From Branchiostoma floridae (lineage: Eukaryota > Chordata > Leptocardii > Amphioxiformes > Branchiostomatidae), in assembly GCF_000003815.2 (NCBI RefSeq), contig NC_049979.1, positions 33,892,420-33,956,419 on the forward strand: DNA of 64,000 nt, read 5' to 3'. The notes beneath the pieces were generated by a model that made no database searches, had not been told where the DNA came from, and saw only the letters and a program-made list of their open reading frames with translations. The position numbers were made by a program, and so were the translations under genes. Below, one piece after another: positions 38,986 through 49,499 of this stretch; position 1 is the stretch's first letter; each line of letters opens with the position of its first letter.

Positions 38986-39884
38986 TTCATGCCTAGGTTA
39001 CACATAGCCGACTTTGGTTCCCGAACACTAGCCGACCCTTAGCCGACCCAAGTCGGCAGTAGTTCGGGAGTAGTCTGACCAGTTTAGGCCACGCCTATTT
39101 TTTAGCGCCGAACATGTCCCGAACACCTCCCGACCAGTAAATGACTTACTCCCGACTGTGTCCCAAATGCTAACTAACCTATCACCAACCATCCCGACCT
39201 CTAGCTGCAGACTGCCGAATCACCCCCGACTGATCCCCAACCGATTGCCGACCCTATTTCGACTTGAAATAGACATAATCAGCGATTTTCAAAAGAGTGC
39301 TCATTTTCGTTTTTAATCAAGAATGTCCTCTGTTCTATTTGTAAACATCACCAAGAGATCAAATTTAGATCACATATAGCTCCAGTGCGGCATTTATGGG
39401 TCTTTTTGTTTTTGGCTGGATGTCGGTCGTGTGAAGTTCGGGAGTGATTCGTCTACGTTCTGGCAATAGTCTTTTTGCTTGGGAATGAGTTAGCAGGGAT
39501 TTGTCTAAGGTCTTGGGGTAAATCATTGGTAAGTTGGAAACAAGCTGGGAGTAAATCAGCAATGTTTATGGCGTGGTTAAGATTTAATTTGATTGCTGAC
39601 TTACTCCCGAACACCAACCGAACACTAGCCGACCGTGCCGAACACCAGCCGACCACCAACCGACACATTCCAGAGTTGCCGTTCAGAGCCGAATGTTTTG
39701 AACATTTCAAAACATTCGGATGGAGCAGCCGAACACCAGCCGACTCAGCCGAACGCCAGCCGAACGCCATCCGACTCAGCCGAACGCCAGCCGACTACAG
39801 CCGACTAGCTCCCGAATCACTCCTAAACCATAGTCGGGAGAGAGTCGGGAGCCAAATTCGGCTATGTGTAACCTAGGCATGAAA
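38986..39884. mobile_element. 0.9-kb TIR element with internal CCGAACACCAGCCGAC-type repeats
   Basis: The left end TTCATGCCTAGGTTACACAT and the right end ATGTGTAACCTAGGCATGAA are perfect inverted repeats, followed inward by AGCCGA and its complement. The interior is filled with iterated 10-16-bp words like 'ccgaacaccagccgac'. Frames inside are shadows of these repeats. No transposase was found, and no clear target duplication was identified. Confidence 0.88.
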
Positions 39885-39939
39885 CACACCCAGTAACTTT
39901 CTAGCGAGGACAGGTCAACGACAATGACTACGGTTTGAA

Positions 39940-40620
39940 TAGCCCGAATGAGTGGCAGGCCATTCTCACCCTGTCTATCATGGCATCCGTGGTGAGTTAG
40001 GAACCTTTCCCATTTCGATCAATGCTGAGTTACAATTAATCAAATACTGGCACCGCCTAATAAACTTACCCGAAGATTCTTTACTCCGTGAAGCATATGA
40101 TGTTTTACTTTCTGGTGAATACGATTGGACGAATCATGTAACTGACATTCTCAACTATAATGGTTTTGGGCATGTATGGACAAACCCGAGGTCGTATCAT
40201 GTTGATATGCTAACCGACCAATTACGACTCCGTTTACAGGATATATACATACAAGAATGGCATTCTTCTATCCAAAATAACCCAAAACTTTCCATTTATT
40301 CCACGCTAAAGGAAAGATACGGACAAAAGAAGTATCTTTTAAATGTACACAGTTTTGAACTTCGTAGAGCAATTACAAAGATAAGAATCTGTAGTCACAA
40401 ACTGAATATAGAAGCCGGAAGATATACTAAAATTCCCCGTGACCAGAGGTTTTGTCCATTCTGCCCAAACGAGATCGAAGACGAACGTCACTTTGTAATG
40501 CATTGTTCTCGATATATATCAATATATCTGTGTTTAGTTGTACTGTAAGTATTTGTTATACATGTAGACCTTACGAAAGCCGCTGTGCTTTTGTCGTGTC
40601 AATAAAGATTTGTTTGTAAA
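39940..40620 (+). mobile_element. LINE ORF2 C-terminal fragment with 3' tail
   Basis: An open frame at 39952-40548 encodes the region after the reverse transcriptase core of a non-LTR element: GELGTFPISINAELQLIKYW, an IQEWHSSI block, then a zinc-binding end RFCPFCPNEIEDERHFVMHC. The 3' tail contains AATAAAG and ends in T-rich sequence. The element is 5'-truncated and ends abruptly after the HC motif. Confidence 0.87.
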
Positions 40621-40689
40621 TGTCATAAACACACACCAAGCAGGCACTGTACGGGAGTTCACACAAACAATTGATCTATATAACCGCCT

Positions 40690-40796
40690 TCTTCTATTTA
40701 TAACGGTTAAAAAGTTTACTTCATGACCAAAAGGTGAAGAGACTAAAGAGATCTTACGGCTTCAGAAGTCGTAACCGTTATAAATAGAACAAGGAG
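40690..40796. repeat. Inverted repeat hairpin
   Basis: TTCTATTTATAACGGTT and AACCGTTATAAATAGAA are perfect 17-base inverted repeats with a loop of about 60 bases. It may be a very short MITE or a transcript hairpin. Confidence 0.8.
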
Positions 40797-40902
40797 TCAG
40801 AAGTTTTTGAAATGACAGACCTGCAACAATTTTTGTCTCGTATTATCACGCGCTCCGTGACTTCAGTTGTATTAGCACACTTATACACATAGTAATGCAT
40901 CT

Positions 40903-40972
40903 TGGCGTAGTGGATTAACGAGTAGACTTTTTAACTTATGGTCTCGGGTTCGAATCCAAGTTGGTGTACTTT
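40903..40972 (+). repeat. tRNA-like sequence (pseudogene or SINE head)
   Basis: 'ggcgtagtggattaacgag' resembles an A box and 'ggtctcgggttcgaatcc' a B box. A T-tract follows the B box, as in pol III terminators. The arms do not fold as a full tRNA. Confidence 0.5.
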
Positions 40973-41574
40973 TTTTTTTTCGATAATATTTCACTATTTA
41001 TCACTTATACGATCGTTCATATTGAAATTTTACTTTCATAAGGGTTTGCTTCTTGTGTTCATTTCATAATGACCTTCTTGATACTATCTATTTGCGCTAT
41101 TACAGTGTGCATCTATTGAATTATATTGGAGTGATACTGGTAGTTTATTGGTGAAACATTACAGATCTGGCGGTATGGTTTACAAACATGTCTTCGCAAC
41201 TCGTCTGTAGAAGGAAACAAATGAAAGAGAGACCTTGCAGACAATCCTAGTTAAATGTGCACAATATACAGTCTTCATACATACCTTGTAACGGTATTTC
41301 GAAAATTGAACGCCAAAGAATCATGGTACGCAGTTCTAACTCAGTACAAGTAAGAATGTGGCTTTATTGCATTAGAAAATACAACGTTCGACTCCAAATA
41401 ACTAGCAAACTATTGAAAGAAAAAGGTCGACGAAAAATCGTTAATCAATAGACAATAGGTGTGAACTATTCATCCCTTTCCCTCGCGTTCCACTAGACCA
41501 GTACGTGGTAATTGGGTACTTTGCATTTGAAGGGATCGTGTCCTCGCTAGAAATCTACTGGTTGTGTTTTACTA

Positions 41575-42910
41575 ACGAGCACCCCCCCCCGCCCCCTACC
41601 AAAAGTACAAAACAAAGAAAGAAAAATAAACATACCTTCAAAGTTTCGGCCTAACGGTGCTAAGGTGAAAGAAATGTATCTTTTGGATTATATTACTTTA
41701 CTTCCTGACCAAAAAAAAAAAGTTTTGTTCAGGAATTTTATCAGGAGGATCCGCTTCTGTGGACGCCTCCGGTCACGGTCATTCTTCTTCTGACAGGCCG
41801 TATGTAGACAACCTTGTTGCTAAGCAACTATTGTAACCCCTTGTGACCCTTGTGCTCATCACTTGCTCTAGGACATTGTCTTTCTAAACCAACTTACGAA
41901 TACACGCTCTTCCTACTATAAAAGCAAAAGCAACCACATGTAACGAAACAGCCACCTGCCCCAAAAAACATAGTAACTTATCGGCAGTAGCCTTGTTATT
42001 GCAAATGATGAAGGAAGAATGCTGCTTTTTATTATGAAACTTAAATGAAAACGCTGAGAAATGATGTCCGGAAAATCTCATTCACAAACACGTCTGATCT
42101 TGAAGAACACATCGATTGATTCGGACGTATACGGATTTCAATCGTCATTTGGATAACATAGACTTGAGCCTACTCTTTTTTTATGTAGAGCGACTAATCC
42201 ACCAATCTAATCCCACCAAATTCGTAGTTAATAGTAAGTTTTATTGCAAATTCATGCCCGTGGGCTAATTGCAGGTAACATACAAGATTCAAACAGTGTA
42301 AAATACAATATCACAGGTGTCTAGTCTAAAACTAGTGAGAGCTAACTCTAGATCCTGGGTTATTGGGTTCGACTCCTTATTTGAAGACAGTGGAAGACGA
42401 AAGATCCCACCTTTTCTATTATGTGTGGGTTTTGTGATGTTAAAAGGAGGACTGTTTTCTTTTTATCATTGAATGTGAGAAAGTTTGGATGGAATTTGAT
42501 GGCCCCTTTGAACAGCTCTTTTCTTTCTTGGTTATAGAGAGGGCAGTTTGACATGAAATGTGTTTTACCATTCAAATAATGCGTTAATATCCATTCAACG
42601 CAGAGTGTAATGGTTGTTGAAAATCGCGCTTTCGCTTGTCACCCCGTTGAATAAAGCGCCGTTAGAAGTCTGCGAAGCCATGGCCAGCGCAGGGACTCCC
42701 TCTACCGGCATTAGAGAGCATTAATCCATGTCGGAACATTCAACATTTTGTTGTGTGTTTCGCTGTCACCGTCGCACATGCTCCTCACGCTTGCATAGAT
42801 GCACCACATACAACGGGGGCTGTGCGTGTACGAGCAACCCCACACCCACACAAACAAAAAACTACAAAACGAAGAAAACCGTAAACTTACCTTCAAAGTT
42901 TCGGCCCGAA
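41575..42910 (-). repeat. Two similar donor-like segments, 41620-41660 and 42862-42910
   Basis: On the minus strand both read 'ggccgaaactttgaaggta' with a GT donor context (GTATGT and GTAAGT). Both have a C-rich stretch about 40 bases downstream (41580, 42830). They look like duplicated 5' UTR exon ends, but no coding gene could be attached to them. Confidence 0.35.
42236..42600 (-). mobile_element. LINE 3' end, minus strand (same family as 6672-7031)
   Basis: On the minus strand: GKTHFMSNCPLYNQERKELF, LLLTSQNPHIIEKVGSFV, then after the stop a tail with TTAGCCCACGGGCATGAA and AATAAA. The LINE piece in the left LRR arm has the same motifs and a similar tail. The element is severely 5'-truncated. 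Confidence 0.85.
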
Positions 42911-43742
42911 GTGCACTTCATCGTAGAAATAACGTTATCCTATTTAGATACGAGACATACGACTATGGGTAGCATTTAAAAAGGTATAATCCCAATGCGT
43001 TTTGACAAACCGGCTTTAGCTAAACCCATACAACCCTACATTTTCACCATTACCAAGAAGCGAGATGAAGCTGAAACTATATGTGCATATGCTAGGCTGC
43101 ATCTACGATAAGTTAAAAAGAATCTTATTGAAGAGTAACGTTAACGTTATAACGTTAGGTCCTTTCCGGTGTGAGTGGATCACATAAATCTGTCCAGATA
43201 TGCAGCTTATACTGTTCAGTACAAACCTGGTGTGTAACGCTAACGTTATTATGCGGTTTAAGATATGAAAAAATACATATTAATAAACGTAACGTTATAT
43301 TTATGTGTGGCAAACATAGGCCTTAGTGCACTCGGGTCAGGTTACAGTACTCGCAATGTAGCAACTGGATTGACACACGGAAAGTGATCCGTATAAAGCA
43401 CACAAAAATAACGAAATAAATTGATAACTTACCTTTCCCCCTCCGAAACATGGTCAATAAGTTGTTAATCACCTACCCTGTTCCGCGCAAACCTTTCTTT
43501 GTCATGAATATTCATTTTATTCTTGATAATTCAAGAAGAAATACTCCGCCGAACCGCGTCTGTGTTTGTTACAAATATGGCGGACCTGTCAACAACCTGG
43601 TTGCCTGGTAACGTTTCCGATGTGACGTCATGAAAGAGCAACGTGACCTTGTGACGACATGAAAAACTGCGGTCTAGAAGATTGGATAACAATGACTGTT
43701 TGTGATATCAAATAACACTTTCCTGAGGTAATAGTACATAAA
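42911..43742. other. Intergenic with TAACGTTA words
   Basis: No gene is seen. The palindrome TAACGTTA or AACGTTA recurs, for example at 43137-43165, 43245 and 43293. Confidence 0.5.
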
Positions 43743-43747
43743 AAAGG

Positions 43748-43900
43748 AATGACCCTGTAGCTCAACTGGTAGCAGCCTGTTGGTCCCAATTAGTTGCTAA
43801 TGGGAAACTGGGAAGGGACGTATTGAAAAATGGGGGTCCTGTGTTCGAGGAGGTACCTTTAGCTCGTTGGAAGAGCTAGCAAACCCTCCCTGTAAGAATA
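43748..43900 (+). repeat. tRNA-like SINE remnant
   Basis: An A-box-like 'tagctcaactggtag' and a B-box-like 'ggtcctgtgttcgagg' are separated by a long insert. The second half repeats 'tagctcgttggaagagctag'. It is not foldable as a tRNA. Confidence 0.45.
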
Positions 43901-44094
43901 TAACGTTACCCTGCTACTGAAACAGCGAGGACACTTGCTGCCCTATGTGTCACTTGATGCTACAAGCGTCCGAACGTAGTAGAATAAGTAACGTTACAAA
44001 CTAGAGGGGTCGTATTTGCAAGAAAATACATAATGTTTATCTTACAGCTCTAGCAAACTACTGCTCTGTTTATTCTTCGTTTAGAGAAGAAGAC

Positions 44095-44149
44095 GAAAGG
44101 AAATGTGGATGGATGGAATGATGGAATGATGGATGGATGGATGGGTGGA

Positions 44150-44197
<48 letters not shown>

Positions 44198-44228
44198 GGT
44201 GGGTGGATGGATGGATGGATGGATGGAT
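44095..44228 (+). repeat. ATGG and GT microsatellite
   Basis: (GGAT)n / (ATGG)n tracts flank a (GT)n tract. Confidence 0.95.
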
Positions 44229-44569
44229 TCTAATGACTGCTGATAGTGACTTGTCTCTGCGGATTAGTTATTTTCTTGTTGTGAAACACACTGGCTTATA
44301 GAGTGGGTGGTTTAGTTTGATCTTAATTCGAGCGTTCAAATGTGATATCAGCTTCTACAACTACATGTGCCACTAGAGAGTAATCAGCAATTATTTGTGG
44401 CCCGAGAAGAAACCACGACATCATTAGCACGATGAAACACTCTATATGGCGTGTGTGTGGCTTCTAATGTTTCACAGGCCAATCAGTGATGCCCACTGCA
44501 CCTGTTGCTCTAACGTTAATGCGTTTAGAAACAAAGACGTCAAATCGCATATATATGCTACAGGGCTGG

Positions 44570-44700
44570 AAATACCACCTGCATATGCAGGTTAGTGCAG
44601 GTGAAATTGGAGCTGTGCAGGTATCTTTGCTTTCTACCTGCACCTAACCTGCACTGGTCCATGCACTGATTGTACACGCTCATAGTGGGGCTAGTACTTC
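44570..44700. repeat. CAGGGCTGGAAA element end with TGCAGGT repeats
   Basis: CAGGGCTGGAAATACC resembles a hAT-type terminus (CAGGG...). It is followed by alternating TGCAGGT and ACCTGCA words capable of hairpins. The other terminus is not visible, so it is a partial element. Confidence 0.5.
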
Positions 44701-44787
44701 CCGATTGGCGGTAAAGGCCATATAGATCACCATTCTGGTGGCCCTACTTTCCTTTGTCCTAATCCTCGAGATCATCCTTTTGTGATC

Positions 44788-44788
<1 letters not shown>

Positions 44789-44818
<30 letters not shown>

Positions 44819-44853
44819 CTCTCTCACTCTCTCTCTCACTCTCTGTGTTTTAT
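44789..44853 (+). repeat. (CT)n microsatellite
   Basis: CT dinucleotide tract with TTTCTT interruptions, just upstream of the GPCR start codon. Confidence 0.95.
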
Positions 44854-45090
44854 CTATTTTATTCTATACATCCTATTCTCGTAATCACGATGGAATAATG
44901 ATTAATAAGGCTACTCGCGGATGCTGCTACTCGAGGATGTTGTTGCTCGTATTCAGCGCTGTGCTTCGCTACGTTGGGGCAACATTTGCTTCTGAACCCG
45001 GCTTCAACTCGACAACTGAAACGGGCTTTTCAATCGACTCATCAACCCTGCACAACGGTTCGTTTGAGGACTGTGGCATCAATACACCCA

Positions 45091-46160
45091 TGTCCAGTAT
45101 CAGGGTGAAATGTACGAAGTTGTCCTAAGTTAAGTTAGATGTCAGAAGTTGTCCAAAGTTATCCAAAGTTGTCCGAAGTTGTCCGAAGTTATGACGTCAC
45201 GCTAACCATGACGTCATCCTAACTTTGGACAGTCAGTCAGGGGGTGTACGGAGTTGTCCGAAGTTGTCCGAAGTTATGACGTCATCTTAATTTTGACGTC
45301 ATCCAAACTTTGTATAAAAAGACGGGGGGTTACCGAAATTGTCGGAAGTTGAGACGTAAATATAAAAGTGATTAGATCGAGATCTAAAAAGTCTGTGTTT
45401 TTGGTGGGACATAACGTTAAGAGGAGAAATAAAAGACAAAAAGACATGAAATAAGTGAATTTGTTACAATGCATGAACATTGATTTTGTGCTGATTAATG
45501 TGCATCTATATTTTATTTGTTTATATGCGTGAGTGGTGTGTATCTTATTTACATATGTATAAGTTTTTACTATGTGTTAATTAACTTTGGACAAGTTCGT
45601 ACACATGCCGCCCTACCCTGCCTACTGTACGAAGTTAGATGACGTCACATAACTTTGCACAACTTAGGACAACTTTGCACACTTGTTGACCTACCCTGCC
45701 TACTGTCCGAAGTTAGATGACGTCACGTAACTTTGCACAACTTAGGACAACTTTGCACACTTGTTGACTTACCCCGCCCACTGTCCGAAGTTAGATGACG
45801 TCACGTAACTTTGCACAACTTAGGACAACTTTGCACACTTGTTGACCTACCCTGCCCACTGTCCGAAGTTAGATGACGTCACTTAACTTTGCACAACTTA
45901 GGACAACTTTGCACACTTGTTGACCTACCCCGCCCACTGTCCGAAGTTAGATGACGTCACGTAACTTTGCACAACTTCGGACAACTTCGTACACTTGACA
46001 CCTTACCCTGCCTACTGTACGAAGTTAGATTACGTCATCCAATAAATGTTTTGACGTCATCTGTGACTCCCAATATAGCCTCAAAACCAGTAGGAAACGG
46101 TTGTAACTTCGTACAACTTCGTACACCCTAACTTCGTGCACTTCACCCTGATACTGGACA
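45091..46160. mobile_element. 1.07-kb TIR element with 78-bp tandem repeat, inside the GPCR
   Basis: The ends TGTCCAGTATCAGGGTGAA and TTCACCCTGATACTGGACA are inverted repeats, continued inward by 'tgtacgaagttgtcc'-like words. The interior has 'gtccgaagtt' repeats and a 78-bp tandem array: 'gaagttagatgacgtca' starts at 45631, 45709, 45787, 45865, 45943 and 46021. CATCAATAC occurs near both ends (45077-45085 and 46167-46175), a likely 9-bp target duplication with a few bases between it and the TIR. There is no transposase frame. Confidence 0.88.
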
Positions 46161-46275
46161 TAGCTCCATCAATACGACATTCACCGTCAGTTCCAGAGCA
46201 TCAGGAAAACTCACATCAAACGTCTCCAAATGTTTGGAAAACGTTTCAATAGGTCCGTCGTTTCCCGACCCCGTA

Positions 46276-46467
46276 ATACCCCCTTCACATTAGGCGCGAT
46301 TCGATCGGACGACGAGCCTGCGAGCTCTAATTTACGAGGAGGCATGACCCTGATGCCGACGAAAAAAATGGACATTTCCCCCTTCCCGGCCAGGTCATGC
46401 CTCCTCGAAATTTAGAGCTCGCAGACTCATCGTCCGATCGAATCGCGCCTAATGTGAAGGGGGTATT
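46276..46467. mobile_element. ~190-bp palindromic MITE inside the GPCR
   Basis: ATACCCCCTTCACATTAGG to CCTAATGTGAAGGGGGTAT, with TA on both outer sides. Inner halves GATCGGACGA, 'gcgagctctaatttacgagg' and 'aggcatgacc' are mirrored. It lies between the N-terminal domain and TM1 of the GPCR. A degraded relative is at 16967-17127. Confidence 0.9.
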
Positions 46468-47324
46468 ACACAGGCTCCCGCGTACGCTGCAGTATGTCTT
46501 GGCTTCTGGTCGGTGGTGGCAAACAGCCTCCCTCTAGCTGCCATCATGAAACACGAACATCTCCACACACCTGCGTACATCCTCATGGCCAATCTGGCTG
46601 CCAGTGACGTTCTGACGGGTATAGACTTCAATATTTTTGCCGGTTGTTCGGTTTTGTACTACTTCCACACCGAGACCAACCCGTCCGAAACCATGTTGCG
46701 ACTCCAGTTCACGCTCCTCTTGCTCTCCGGACTGTCCTCAGCCTACAGTTTGCTAGCCTTGACGACCGAGCGCCACTGGTTCATCGTCCACGGGATGACA
46801 TACGTCAACAAAGTCACCGACGACAAGTGTAAGGTCGTTGTCTTGATCGTCTGGCTGTGGTCTGTGTTGTTGGCGATGCTGCCAAACTTCGGGTGGCACT
46901 GCGCGAGCCGTGCGGAGGAGGGATGCCTGCGGAGGATTGCTCCTCAGCTACGTGGTGCTCATCTTAGCGTTCGTTTTCATCCCGATGGCCGGGATCGTCT
47001 TTTTCAACCTGAGCGTCTTCTGGTGTCTCTGGAAACACGTGAACGCCATCGCTGCACAAGAAGCCGCCGTGCGTCAGCAGAAAATCTGCAGTCACCGTCG
47101 TCATCATCACCGTTGTGATCCTCGTGGGGTGGTTGCCATTTTCTATCAAGATGACCATGTTCACCCAAGACAGCGTTTCAATGGCTGTGTTTGTCTTCAT
47201 CATCTTGAACTCCGCCATCAACCCTGTGATCTACGGGTTCCGTCTACAGGAGGGCCGACGCGGTGTCGCACGGCTCTTTCGTAACAACCACTTGCACGCC
47301 GGAAACGTCGAACTCAATCCGTAG

Positions 47325-47955
47325 ATTGAACGGAGCAGAAACTCTCATCAAATAGTCTGTTATTCTTCGGTCGCCGGTGCCAGTAGGGGCTGTAGCCCTG
47401 GTCGGGCTGTGAAGCTACAAATTCGTCCCCTGAACTGTAGAATACCGCGGGGATATCGGGGTTTTCAAGGGTACGTCTCTACATATATTTGTTGCCGGGT
47501 CCCGGGTTGATTTTAACTCCGACATAAATAAAACAAATCCGGGGCCCGGTCGGACCCAAATTTAGGTTATTTTGCTTTCATTTGCTTCATGTCTTTGACT
47601 GAAAGAATACTCGGTTTCTGTGAATTCTCTGTAAGTCAACGCAATCGTGAGCCCAGCTTTAATATCCATATTATAAGATATCTTTATTCTACAAGTCTAC
47701 ATTTCATGATATACAAATATGAGAAGAAACTGTGTTTAGTATGAAGTGTTGTACTATACATGTAGAACATAACATCTCCAGTTCCTTATGTATTTGTACA
47801 GCCACATCAAAAAATGAATACATGAAAAATTCGAAGCTATGGTCTTTGTATTTTATATTTATCATTTATTCTGTGGTTGCGGTTAAGGGAAGCCTTTAAT
47901 GCGCTTCAATCCAATCACTGTAAAACGACTTTCAAGAGGCGAACTGGCCCCATCT
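47325..47955. other. 3' flank of GPCR, no gene
   Basis: Contains 'gacataaataaaacaaatcc' as a possible old polyadenylation region near 47521. No coding frame was seen. Confidence 0.45.
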
Positions 47956-47961
47956 AGTAAT

Positions 47962-48181
47962 TACTGTAAAAGAGAAATGTTTACGTCGATTTAAATTCGC
48001 GGGATGGAAAAATGGAGTGTTCGCGGTGTTTGTTTGTTTTTTAAGTTCACGGTTGATAATTTAAACAAGGGTTTCGGCGGTTAGAAGACAAAACAAGAAA
48101 ATTTTGACGGTGGTATTCAGGTCTCGGCAAATTGGTCACCGTGAACATAAAACCATCGCGAACATTTCCGCTTTTACAGTA
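47962..48181. mobile_element. 220-bp MITE with TACTGTAAAAG ends
   Basis: The left end TACTGTAAAAGAGAAATGTT and the right end AACATTTCCGCTTTTACAGT are inverted repeats. TA at each end suggests Tc1/mariner-type targeting. A diverged half copy ('ctactgtaaatttggaaatg') starts at about 51584. Confidence 0.8.
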
Positions 48182-48189
48182 CCTGATAA

Positions 48190-49495
48190 TGAGAACGGAT
48201 GTTTGTCCGTCTAGCCCGTAAATCTACCCTAATGGGAGTGAAATCAGGGCAATAACGTCAGGTGTTCAGCTGGAAAATGCACCGCCTAAATGATCGTGAC
48301 ATTTTATACGCGACGGAAGAAAAGTACAGTGTTGTCAAGATAAGGCGTATTGGATGTCACACATATGAATGCATTGTGAACCTAAATGTAAAGGTGGTCC
48401 AATAGCATTTTTAGGCCGCGGGGGCTTTTTTTCTGGACTTCCAACGACCTTTCATCCACTGTTGTCGTCACACTCGCGACAGGTCACATGTTCATGTCAC
48501 GTGTCTAAAGCGTTTGGGTCAGACGACTGAAGAGGACTGAGTGATTCCATTTGTAAATCGAAACTCCTGAAAGTACTCCTGTGATAGTGGCAGCCTAGAT
48601 GTGTGTTGTCCACAGCTACACCTGTTGGTTTTAAAAAAAATCAATTCATGAATGAAAATCAAGTATGGTATCTTTTTCATTGAAAATTTATGCAGTGATC
48701 ATTCCAAGATACGATTCTACTCCCGTTTTCTATCGCTAGTTTTCCTCGAGTAGTATGGAAACAAGGTCATATCATCCGTGTCAAGTCAACAGTTGGGTGC
48801 AGTACGTAATCGACACGGTAGATGGCACTTCAAGCTTAATGTAATACTTCGTGCATTTGCAATGATTCGGTACATTCTACTTTTATTTTTCTCGATCCGG
48901 ACCCAGGGGGGAATTTATACCATTGATATGCATTGCATTACGAAAATGAAGACATCATATTTACAGGAATTACGTTGTATGCTTTGCGAATTAAAGTGTC
49001 AACTTAAACTGAAAATTTATTACTAAGTCTAGATCTATATTGAACGTCTAATCAATGATAATTCTAGAAATACCATACCTGTTCAACGTGATATTAATGT
49101 AACTTACTTTGCTGGTCTTACTTGTGCTGGGTAGCGTTGTTAAGTCATCCTAACAAGGAAAATGGTAAAGAATAAGTCGTCATGATTTTAGACAGACTTT
49201 GAAACAGGACAAACCTAAAGCAATCCTTTACAATGCAGATACATATTGGCATAGAACAAACGATCAATTTATAGACAGTAAAATCTAATGGGAACTTTTT
49301 GCTAAACTACTTCAGCGAAGAAACAAAACTGATTGCAACATTCAAAGGGTAATAAAATGTTTCGTTTTCTCCATTTTACTGCATCATTGTAGCTGTATGT
49401 TATTATCATATGTAACTGTATTATGTATTATGATTGAAGGAAGACATGGTGCGTTTATATACACCGATATGAGTACTCTTAAATAGTATTGTCAG
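48190..49495. other. Intergenic, nothing recognised
   Basis: Only short frames without domain character are present. Confidence 0.45.
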
Positions 49496-49499
49496 TGAA

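Larger units (their letters stand above)
44898..47324 (+). pseudogene. Class A GPCR (LPA/S1P-like, MECA group), disrupted
   Basis: Pieces run in order. ATG 44898 begins a signal-like N-terminus with sequons (FNSTT, HNGSF), broken at CGINT by the element 45091-46160. It resumes at 46168 as INTTFTVSSR...NVSKCLENVS and is broken again by a MITE at about 46276-46467. TM1-TM4 run in one frame from about 46471 (GFWSVVANSL, HTPAYILMANLAASD, LLALTTERH, LPNFGWHC). The frame shifts near 46930-46950 into TM5 (SYVVLILAFVFIPMAGIVFF), and again near 47090 into TM6-7 (VVILVGWLPF, NSAINPVIYGFR), with stop TAG at 47322. Lack of a TM3 Cys, ERH in place of DRY and the FGWxC loop fit the melanocortin/EDG/cannabinoid/adenosine cluster. 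The frameshifts could in part be sequencing errors, but the insertions make a functional single-exon product unlikely. Confidence 0.85.
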
